The notes under the pieces are model-generated. The model was not told the origin of the DNA and did no database searches. It was given only the letters and a program-made list of their open reading frames with translations. A DNA stretch of 64,000 nt from Ectobius pallidus (Eukaryota > Arthropoda > Insecta > Blattodea > Ectobiidae). The position numbers and the translations under genes were made by a program. The stretch covers positions 151,983,269 through 152,047,268 of the forward strand of contig CAXKWD010000007.1 in assembly GCA_964059195.1 (NCBI GenBank), written 5' to 3'. The first letter of the stretch is position 1; every line of letters starts with the position of its first letter. Shown piece by piece: positions 56,097 through 64,000 of this stretch.

Positions 56097-56235
56097 CAAT
56101 GCCATAGACGGGATTTGAACCAGGATCTTCGGTTGCTCTATAATGACATAGCTACCATGGCAACATGCCGGTACATTAAATTCTCCAACTGACTCACATG
56201 TCTCGAAGATCCTGGTTCAAATCCCGGTTATAGCC
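56097..56235 (-). repeat. tRNA-like inverted repeat
   Basis: A perfect 22-bp inverted repeat (56110-56131 and 56204-56225) contains the B-box motif GGTTCAAATCC in both arms, 72 bp apart. On the minus strand 56097-56167 can be drawn as a degraded tRNA-like fold, with TGCCATG at its start pairing with CTATGGCA at its end. No canonical anticodon arm; not a functional tRNA by inspection. Confidence 0.5.
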
Positions 56236-56348
56236 TATCATTGAACTTTTCAATCTGACTCTACCTTTCCACCATAGCCTACGCACGGCCAGCGTGGAAG
56301 AATTATTTATGATTCCAACGTTTTAATCACTTGGCTATTATCTTTATA

Positions 56349-56864
56349 CAGGGTGTTAATGAATAGCACCGAAAAATTTTATCTGTGTATAGAATGGACA
56401 TAGACAGGCAACTTTTAGGAGAATTTAGGAGAATTTTTCTCTATGCCTTAAAATGTGTATTCTACAGGGCATTCAAGTCATTACAATTTGTTGCTCATAA
56501 TGAAGCGAAATAGGATTAAATTTTTCGTCAAATTCACTTCATGCCTTCTTAGTGATCGACAAAAACCCGATTCTTAATCATTCATCAACAGCTATACCAT
56601 CATTTAGAGTTTTCATAATCTGCAAAATTTACAGACTGATCACATGACTGGCCGCCACTGCATTAGTTTTTTTTTTTTCATAACTCCAGTGTTAACAACG
56701 AAGTTCCTTTGTTTTGCATTTTTTCAAATGTTAAAAGTCAGTGGCGGCCATGCCCCGGGAGATTTTATAAAGTAAGAGAACAAATTTAATCAATAGAGCT
56801 AACATCTCATAATAAAAGTATCTTGTCTATGTGAAATATTTCGGTATTATTCGTTAACACTCTG
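56349..56864. mobile_element. TA-flanked MITE with long TIRs, copy 2
   Basis: 516 bp, ends CAGGGTGTTAATGAATAGC / ...GTTAACACTCTG, TA at 56347-56348 and 56865-56866. The interior is the reverse complement of copy 1 (8743-9274), for example CACATGACTGGCCGCCACTG. Confidence 0.88.
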
Positions 56865-56866
56865 TA

Positions 56867-57445
56867 TGTTATTGGTACGCAAGGACAGAAAGTAAATAAC
56901 ACGTAGTTCAAAGATAAAACCATAGCTGCGTATCCTCGGGTTATGAAAGATTGATAGGTCGAAACCTGAGGTAATATCCGGGAGTCTCTGTTGCAATACA
57001 GTCTCACATAGACGTATCGGAAACTCCTAAATCACCTTCTCTACGCTGTAGGAACCCTGCAGTGCTTCGTTTAGACTTCCCGCAACACACAGGTGAAGGA
57101 GTAGTTGCCTTCCCCTGACGGCGCTGCGTGTGTCGATACTGCTGACAGATGAGGGATTTATCGCAAAGCCCCCTGTGTCTTACTAATGCTACCAACCTCG
57201 ACGAGATACATTTCTTCCTCCATTACCTGAATGCTGTGCTGCAGATGTTTCAGCTGTTACATTTATCACCGAAACGTTCTCTCAGTAATTAAAATAATCT
57301 AATATAATGTTGGGTCTTGTGTTTCCGTGTACATCCAACGCCACCTATTAACAAGCCTGTATTCAATTGTGAAATTAATTGAAGGTGAAGATTGCTATGG
57401 CAACCGGAAAGAACATCACTGAAATCGATTTTCCGCAATATAACC
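56867..57445. other. Unannotated stretch
   Basis: Slightly GC-richer at 57000-57180 but no coding motif recognised. The segment 57360-57430 (CAATTGTGAAATTAATTG, TTGCTATGGCAACC) is shared with 31580-31640. Confidence 0.45.
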
Positions 57446-58024
57446 AAATACTATAGAGGACAATACCGGACACTTACTTCTTTGGAAATGGAAAAATGGA
57501 GAACAGGTTTTGCAGCACTCCTGGTGGCACAACCTGCAAACTTGGGGACGAATTAAAATATTCAAAACACATATAAACTGCAATGTTTTATTGTTTCACC
57601 AAACACTAAGGACAAAAACAGAGTTTAAGTAATTATAAGAATAATAATGATCAAATAAAACACAGAATTTCCGAAATAGTTATCAAAATATCAACGAAAA
57701 CACAAATATTTCAACTCAGCGGTTGCTAACAACAAATTTCTCTTTTTTTCAATGTTGCTTTTTTGTTTTAACTTTTTAGGTCATTTATTTCCAAACCAGC
57801 ATTTTATTCTTTTCTGAACCACAGATAGATAGAAAAATCATATCCCTTATACATAACGTGCCAAGGTTGGCTACTTCGGCTCCTCTAATAGAAATTGGTT
57901 GATATCTTTGTATCTAGTTACTGCATCTGTATTCAGTAGTAGCAGGTTGGGCCACAGGATGGTGCTCAAAATATTGTCCCTCGATATATCGCAAAGTGTC
58001 CTGTATTGTCCTCTATAGTATTTG
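57446..58024. repeat. Inverted-repeat element near 57.4-58.0 kb
   Basis: AAATACTATAGAGGACAATA...GGACACTT at 57446-57475 pairs with AAGTGTCCTGTATTGTCC TCTATAGTATTT at 57994-58024, about 30 bp with two mismatches. The enclosed 500 bp are AT-rich and non-coding. The palindromic CTATAG just inside the outer edge makes the exact boundary ambiguous. Confidence 0.65.
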
Positions 58025-58545
58025 ATATAACACATCAACTTGTAGATAGCTTCGATTTTATTAACCTGCTCTACTTTATTCATTTGTTAGCGACTCTTAG
58101 AGGTCTGATTTTTATTTCACATGGGTGGACAGAAAAGGATTATGCATGACCGCCTAAATGGGAAAACTTCGAATGATTTGGACGAAAATCACTTAAGCGG
58201 TGTTTTTTTTGTGGGGAGGAGGGGCTAGTGAACTCGGGTCTGAGGTCTTTTTCCCTGTGCGGCTCACTTTAATCCTAAAATGCACCTCGAAGCAAGGTTT
58301 TTAGCTTTTTAGTTATCAATCGTATTAATTGTTATGTATGGTTTGGGTAAGGTTCGTAAATCTGTGGTATTGTTATTTTCGAATCTGTTATGGCAGCACA
58401 TGATTCGTTTTCGTCGTTTATATTTACGTAAAACAATATAATAATTTGTAAAACGTAAAATTGTATAATTCTTGCAATTTATGTAAAAACGATATCAGTG
58501 TTAATAAATTTAATGTTTTAATTAATGTTCTGTTAAATAAATCAT
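58025..58545. other. Unannotated stretch
   Basis: No recognised element. Confidence 0.45.
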
Positions 58546-58886
58546 TAAAATCAAACATCTAGTACTGTAGTTGAATAATCACGGCCACCTGCTAATTTTT
58601 TTACAAACCGGTATTCTAAATGGTAAATTAGTTCACATTGACCTTTTCACTTCTTATGTACAAACGCGCCACATAAAAAACTGTATAAAAGCCGATATAT
58701 AAAACTAGTAAAGCAATGTTTTTTTGGAAAATATCCGGATCGTTATTCACATGTTAGTATTATCGTTCCTGGAGACCAGCTGTTATACTGAATTTTTTCT
58801 GATTGGTTAGAATATTAGAGTCCACTGATGCTTGTACTTTATTATTGCTTATATAAACATATAAATTGACCTCTGAAAAAGCTTGT
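58546..58886. repeat. Duplicated segment, copy 1
   Basis: Direct repeat of about 61248-61578 (for example CACGGCCACCTGCTAATT, CCTGGAGACCAGCT, ACTTTATTATTGCTTATAT), with many substitutions and small gaps. The THAP-type element at 58894 is inserted just after its end, which the second copy lacks. Confidence 0.85.
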
Positions 58887-58893
58887 ATTATAC

Positions 58894-59533
58894 CACAGTA
58901 TAGTATAACAGTAGCGAAGCTCTAATGAAAGGAAAATGCATCCTTTTGACAGATCGGTGCGACACTAGCACCCCAAGCGGCCGGCAAGATTGAACTAGCA
59001 AACAGCCATTTTTAACATTGGAAAGATACGAATATATGGCTGTATTTCTTCTTATTTTTAAAATTACTAGAACGAGATTATTACCGGAAAGGCATACTGG
59101 TGAACTCACCAAATCGTAGACTTTATGGTAATATAAAGAAGTTGTAGTTTCTAGATCGATGACATTGTATATCTTATAAAGTATCAGACCGGTTTCCCGA
59201 TGTGGTCTAGTATGGATGCAAGCGTGATAATCACAAATTGGCAATTTAATTTAACAAATAACTGTTTTGCTTACCTCTCAGGATCTTTAGGGAACCTGAA
59301 GAAAGATAAATCGAGAGATTCCTTTGGTTCCTTTGGCTGTTGGTGCAATTTATAGCACCACAAGCATTTCCATAAAATATTGTTGACATTTTTCCACTGC
59401 CTTCTAGATTGTGCATTTTTCATAAGAAACAATGTAACAGATTGTGTTATCTCTCGCTCACCGCTACGAGAGCTGCAGTCGCGCCGGTTGAAAAAAACTG
59501 TATGGAGCTTCGCTACTGTTATACTATACTGTG
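58894..59533 (-). mobile_element. P/THAP-like MITE, copy 1
   Basis: A 640-bp element with TIRs of about 29 bp starting CACAGTATAGTATAACAGTA and a perfect 7-bp flanking repeat ATTATAC (58887-58893 and 59534-59540). It is an inverted copy of 59609-60249. On the minus strand it holds a THAP-type exon start (see copy 2) and a 118-codon open frame (58888-59244) after the putative splice donor. P elements also carry an N-terminal THAP domain, but usually make 8-bp duplications. Confidence 0.88.
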
Positions 59534-59552
59534 ATTATACACTAAATTTCCT

Positions 59553-60744
59553 CAGGTTGCCATACGTACGACTATAGTCATACACGTACGACTATTTCAT
59601 AGTTTTGTCACAGTATAGTATAACAGTAGCGAAGCTCCATACAGTTTTTTTCAACCGGCGCGACTGCAGCTCTCGTAGCGGTGAGCGAGAGATAACACAA
59701 TCTGTTACATTGTTTCTTATGAAAAATGCACAATCTAGAAGGCAGTGGAAAAATGTCAACAATATTTTATGGAAATGCTTGTAGTGCTATAAACTGCACC
59801 AACAGCCAAAGGAACCAAAGGAATCTCTCGATTTATCTTTCTTCAGGTTCCCTAAAGATCCTGAGAGGTAAGCAAAAACAGTTATTTGTTAAATTAAATT
59901 GCCAATTTGTGATTATCACGCTTGCATCCATACTAGACCACATCGGGAAACCGGTCTGATACTTTATAAGATATACAATGTCATCGATCTTGAAACTACA
60001 ACTTCTTTATATTACCATAAAGTCTATGATTTGGTGAGTTCACCAGTATGCCTTTCCGGTAATAATCTCGTTCTAGTAATTTTAAAAATAAGAAGAAATA
60101 CAGCCATATATTCGTATCTTTCCAATGCTAAAAATGGCTGTTTGCTAGTTCAATCTTGCCGGCCGCTTGGGGTGCTAGTGTCGCACCGATCTGTCAAAAG
60201 GATGCATTTTCCTTTCATTAGAGCTTCGCTACTGTTATACTATACTGTGGTTTTGTACGACGTACGACACATTCATGAGTCGCACGCTTATTTGTACGAC
60301 TATTTTTAACATAGCGTTTTATATTTGTTTAATCTACTGACTAATTTTAAATGTTTATATGTATCCAGCTTTTCGTTTTCTCATGGTTTTTGTTGTAAGC
60401 ATGTTGCTAAAATCAAAGCAGTCCTGTGCCTTTCCAATAATTACAACTACTGTTTATTTCATTTCACTGTATTTAATGAAATTTAGCACATCGGTAGATA
60501 ATGAAACATTTACAAATCGGATGATTTATGAACAATTACATGATATACATATAAGATGTACAATACCGATTATTAATTTGTATTATTATTACTGTTATTA
60601 TTATTATTATTATCATTATTATTATTATTAACGCAATACGTTCATTACACTGAAAAATAATGAAGTATACGACAGTTTTAACTAGGATACGACTATTTTC
60701 GGATATTGGTACGACTATTCTACGTTTCTGATCTGGCAACCCTG
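59553..60744. mobile_element. Element with CAGGTTGCCA termini hosting a P/THAP-like MITE
   Basis: CAGGTTGCCA at 59553 and TGGCAACCCTG ending at 60744 are inverted. Repeated GTACGACTAT motifs lie just inside both ends (59566-59600 and 60270-60720). Copy 2 of the P/THAP-like element is inserted near its left end. CAGGGTTGCCA ends are common in hAT elements, but no 8-bp duplication is visible here. A (TTA)n tract lies at 60578-60630. Confidence 0.5.
59609..60249 (+). mobile_element. P/THAP-like MITE, copy 2, with THAP exon remnant
   Basis: 641 bp, same TIRs, with a perfect 7-bp duplication GTTTTGT at 59602-59608 and 60250-60256. From an ATG at 59750 the plus strand encodes MSTIFYGNACSAINCTNSQR, matching the C-x-A-x-x-C start of a THAP zinc finger. 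A different frame then gives LSFFRFPKDPER, the conserved FP-K-D-P-R THAP block, followed by AGAG/GTAAGC, a strong 5' splice site at about 59868. So the element holds the first coding exon of a THAP protein plus a donor and about 380 bp of non-exonic sequence. The shift between the two blocks shows a small indel. No catalytic transposase remains. Confidence 0.85.
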
Positions 60745-60784
60745 AGGCCCAGTTTGCTGAGTATTTTATTTAAACACCCCAACA

Positions 60785-61225
60785 ATAGTATATTGCGACA
60801 CAAGTGCCGTAAGCGATGCATAAGGCTCGAGGAAAGAGTTTGAAAAAACGAGGCGCTTACGCCGAGTTTTTTTCAATTTCCGAGATCCGTTATGCGCTTT
60901 CGGCACGAGTATTGCATGCTATTTTTTGCATGATGATTATTTATATCAATTTATTTATATTAATTGAGATATTAGCTGAAAATATTATGTATATACACTA
61001 TTGAAGATGGACGTCATATTTCAGAAAGTGATTTGCATGTGTTTGTTGTTATGGGAACCGAATATTTGTCCTGGGGCTTGTCATGAAGGCTTGTATTATG
61101 ATGAGTGCCGTAGGTAAATTCTTACCGCACGGAAATTTGTTTTGTTTCCATAGCAACAAGACTGCGTGCGGGAATGTCAAGTTACGATCCACGGCAACAA
61201 TATTCGTAAATACCACTAATTAGTT
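60785..61225 (+). repeat. Dispersed repeat with hairpins, copy 2
   Basis: The counterpart of 5152-5616 in opposite orientation. It begins AGTATATTGCGAC and includes AAGTGCCGTAAGC, CGAGGCGCTTACGCCGAG (self-complementary around its centre), CATGTGTTTGTTGTTATGG and GAATATTTGTCCTGG. Non-coding. Confidence 0.7.
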
Positions 61226-61247
61226 AAGTCGTGCAAAAAATCATTAA

Positions 61248-61578
61248 AATCAAACACGGCCACACGTGAAATAATCACGGCCACCTGCTAATTGTTTACA
61301 AAGCGGTATTCTAAATTGTACGTTCACATGAACCTTTTCACTTCTTACGTATAAACGCACCACATAAAAACCTGTATAAAAGCAGATACATATGAGTAGT
61401 AAAGCAATGCTTTTTCGGAAAATATGAGGGTCTTTATCCCCGTGTTAGGATTATCATTCCTGGAGACCAGCTATTATACTAAAATTTTTCTGATTTGATT
61501 GAATGTTAGAGCCCGCTGATGCTTGTACTTTATTATTGCTTATATAAACATATAAATTAAGCTCTGAAAAAGGTAGCA
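61248..61578. repeat. Duplicated segment, copy 2
   Basis: Direct repeat of 58546-58880, without an insertion after it. Also, GAGTATTTTATTTAAACACCC near 61612 repeats 60757-60780, so a larger duplicated block flanks this part of the window. Confidence 0.85.
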
Positions 61579-61729
61579 CACTGACTTTTTCAAGCCCTCT
61601 AGTTCACTGAGTATTTTATTTAAACACCCCAACAAAACACTAAATCATCTTTTAGGGAAGATTCAACGTGCGAAATTTTCGTATGGATTTATTGATATTT
61701 ACATAATATGACATAATAAAAATGCACAA

Positions 61730-63035
61730 TCTACTCTTATACAATTCAACGGCCCTAAATAGCGTGCTTGCTCGCCCGCTTCGTGAGACATCGGGTATAC
61801 TCGGCGATGTTCGTATCTCTCAGTATAAACTTTCATGACGACTACAAGATTAGGAAAACCGTTTCTTTATTATATAAGGCCTAAGTGAAATGAACTCAAT
61901 GAACAAATATTCTAATTTTATTTTTACTTACAATTTTCATAGCTCTGAACCACAAACATTTTTAATAATCTACCAGTGTAAATTTCTTAAAAATCCTGGA
62001 GTCAATGAATAGTGGCGGGCGAAGCCGGGGGCACCAGCAGTAAAATATTGATGATTTAACTCTTGGAATATCGCTGATAATAATAATCCAAATCAATCAC
62101 TCCTTCTCTTGAAAAATTGGCATAAGAGAAGATTAAGTCGCCCCCTTACGCTCCAAACAATGCGTTGCTGTTCGCTTGTTATCTCGGCACACCCGATCGT
62201 CCCTTCTCTCCAAACTCCCGATCGTACCAAATACAAGCTACCAACCCATACACCAAAATGACAACCCTCTAGCTTACTCGGCAATCCCGACCAGACCACA
62301 ATCACCTCTTCACATAATCTAAATAATGCATAACACTATCCACTTAGTTAAGTGCGCGAGCGGAGGCGGCAGCCGAAGCGAAGCGCCCTTGCATTTTCGA
62401 ATAATGTACGATACACTGTTTGTCGGTTTCGAAAATGTGGCATATTATATCTTCCACACGTTAGTAAGCCTGTCAACTTTTGTTCATCTTTTGTTTACCG
62501 GTATGACGTCACACTACCAACGTCCAATCACGAGTTTCTATGTAATATGAGGACAGAAGAAGTGGTATAAAAGAAAGTGCATCGCGAGGGAGCGGTGGGT
62601 GGGAACATTCATCCAAGGTGCGACTTAATATTATTTTTTCCCGAAAAATTATATAATTTCTTAAAATTACACTGAATTTATCAAATAAAATTCACATCTC
62701 ATTCATCTGTCAACAAACAGTTGAAAAACGCCATTATCCACCGCCGTCTCGAGAATTACACACGAGAATTAGCCTATACAGTTTAGAAGGCAGTGGATCA
62801 CAGTTATCTTTGGAACTACATAATCGAATCTGAGATCGTTTTCCCAGGTGGCAATTTCTAATCGTGGAATGTACTCTAAAGCCGGAATTTTAGCTGTTTC
62901 ATTAATTATTAATGGTTTAGTTTAAGAATGATTCGCGTGCAAGTGTTAATAAATATAATGCTTTAATAATTATTATACTATTAATTTCTAATTTTTCAAT
63001 TAATTATCGTGGGCGAAGCCGCGGGCACATCCTAG
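61730..63035 (+). mobile_element. Helitron with promoter-like cargo
   Basis: Starts TCTACTCTTATACAATTC after an A and ends with the hairpin GCGAAGCCGCGGGC and CTAG before a T; 1,306 bp. The first ~305 bp match 42530-42846 and the last ~200 bp match 43690-43841. The middle (about 62110-62640) is absent from the other copy and holds a CRE, a CCAAT box and a TATA box in promoter order, so it looks like captured sequence. No Rep/helicase. Confidence 0.9.
62504..62573 (+). promoter_or_regulatory. CRE-CCAAT-TATA module inside a Helitron
   Basis: TGACGTCA at 62504-62511, CCAAT at 62524-62528 and TATAAAAG at 62566-62573, spaced as in a pol II promoter; a start about 30 bp downstream would lie near 62600. 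The first 31 bp match 40070-40100 in reverse complement at 30 of 31 positions. Promoter activity is inferred from motifs only. Confidence 0.5.
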
Positions 63036-63129
63036 TATGATACATTACCACGCAAAATGGCAGAGACGATAGCGTCTTGGACTCGCATCCGGAAGGTTGC
63101 CCCAGTGTGATTGGGGGATTTTTAAGGTT

Positions 63130-63605
63130 TATCCAGTGTGCCTGTACGCGCGATAACTCAAACACGCTTTATTGGATTTTCATGAAACTTGGCACACGCA
63201 TTTATAACATCCATGGGATGAAACCTATTGATATTGGATCAGAAATCGGTTGACTGGTACCGGAGTAATACCCAATTTAGTGCCTATTTTATATGGCAAC
63301 ATATTAGAATTTATCAAATGAAAATTAGTTCTCATGACAACATATGGTTTCATAATGTTCATATACGGCTTTGGAAATTGCAATACAGTTAGCTTTGACA
63401 AATAACACTACCCACATATTCCTTCTCGTAGGCTATACTTATCAAACTAGACCTTTGTTCTTCCGTAAGCCCTGCTTAATGAATCGATCTGGAGCTTAAC
63501 TCGGAAATCGATTACAAAAATAACTTATTTTCTGCATATCATAATTGCAATTATCACTGATTAAACAAAAGGATTCTGGCACTTCGCTGTATCAGTTTAC
63601 CTGAT
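63130..63605 (+). repeat. CCGGTACCGG-family repeat, copy 4
   Basis: Starts at CTGTACGCGCGATAACTC and has one AACTCAAACACGC...CTGGTACCGGAGTAA module, then the shared tail with CTTCCGTAAGCCCTGC and ATTCTGGCACTT. The left end is replaced by a GC-richer patch (63057-63120) that may be a SINE scrap. Confidence 0.8.
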
Positions 63606-63764
63606 TATTTTAAAGATTTTGACTAGTAAACTTGATGGGACTGGGCCCTTCTCTTATGAAAATAAAAATTCGCCAAGCCGTGGTGCCATAGTAATTAATG
63701 GGTGTATGTAATCTGCGCCACGGTTGACACCGAATTTGATATAGAATAAAAATGAGATGTGTAA

Positions 63765-63983
63765 ACTGCGCCACGGAGATATGTAGATGCACTTCTCCAG
63801 TTCCACACAAGTGCCTACATAAAACTGATAAGTATTGAAGAAGGGATACCTGTAAGAAGAACAGCTAAAATCAATGACAAGTATTCTCGTCTACTCAAGT
63901 GGAGGGAACAATATATAAACAATGAAATATCCCGTTTTGATTTTATTAAGAAGGCGTCATATGAGAACAAAGTGCTCATGTAA
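63765..63983 (+). other. Open frame without ATG; possible terminal exon
   Basis: 72 codons open to a TAA at 63981-63983 with no in-frame ATG at the left. It encodes EEGIPVRRTAKINDKYSRLL and KWREQYINNEISRFDFIKKA, a charged, protein-like composition with no low-complexity run. A pyrimidine-rich CACTTCTCCAG at about 63789-63799 could be a splice acceptor inside it. I do not recognise the family; it could be the end of a host gene or of an element gene. Confidence 0.3.
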
Positions 63984-64000
63984 AAAAATTAGGGTAGTGT

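Noticed and set aside
57871..58083. 70-codon minus-strand frame as a gene
   Set aside because: It lies across the right arm of an inverted-repeat element.
59553..60744. Confident hAT assignment from CAGGTTGCCA ends
   Set aside because: The 8-bp flanks do not match, so it is listed only as a probable element.

Overview
The window is AT-rich eukaryotic DNA, almost certainly from an insect, and it is built almost entirely from mobile-element remains. I see no complete host protein-coding gene, no rRNA or functional tRNA gene and no CRISPR array. The insect assignment rests on the mixture of Helitrons with A^T target sites, tRNA-headed SINEs, RTE-like and Jockey/CR1-like non-LTR retrotransposons, Tc1/mariner and hAT miniature elements and a THAP-bearing miniature element. 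A large cockroach- or termite-like genome would fit, but that is inference only.

Layout. 1-12 kb: a full SINE with target duplications, a fragment of a Helitron 5' end, two TA-flanked miniature elements, a TTAA-flanked element broken by a LINE and by another repeat, a second SINE, a TA-flanked MITE and a hAT MITE. 12-22 kb: dispersed repeats sharing a CCGGTACCGG palindrome, a GC-rich island, an 89-bp triplication, a pogo/Tigger-like MITE, SINE and LINE scraps and another hAT MITE. 22.3-23.7 kb: a satellite of exactly 43 units of 32 bp, abutting a LINE tail. 24-32 kb: a hAT MITE, a LINE 3' end, AAT microsatellites, AT minisatellite and a TIR element. 31.9-38.8 kb: one Jockey/CR1-like LINE on the minus strand, broken by a SINE, a Helitron and a 4-kb compound hAT insertion. 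39-45.7 kb: hAT MITEs and RTE-like LINEs; one LINE is broken by a 254-bp MITE and a 1.44-kb Helitron that carries a second Helitron. 46-57 kb: hAT elements (one keeping a transposase C-terminus), a Helitron, a fold-back mariner, AT minisatellite, a TTAA element with a SINE inside, and a tRNA-like inverted repeat. 58.5-64 kb: two inverted 640-bp elements with a THAP-type exon start, duplicated 0.3-kb segments, a Helitron carrying a promoter-like module, and a possible terminal exon at the right edge.

The most striking object is 34,284-38,288. Two complete copies of one non-autonomous hAT family in direct orientation, plus 2,365 bp between them, sit as a unit inside the YADD motif of a LINE reverse transcriptase, with a perfect 8-bp target duplication (ATCATCAG) outside the outer ends. 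Removing the unit and one duplication restores the reading frame. This is the signature of a Tn-like compound transposition by a eukaryotic hAT system. Seven hAT insertions have perfect 8-bp duplications and four Helitrons show clean A^T insertion, so insertion boundaries and relative ages can be read from the sequence directly.
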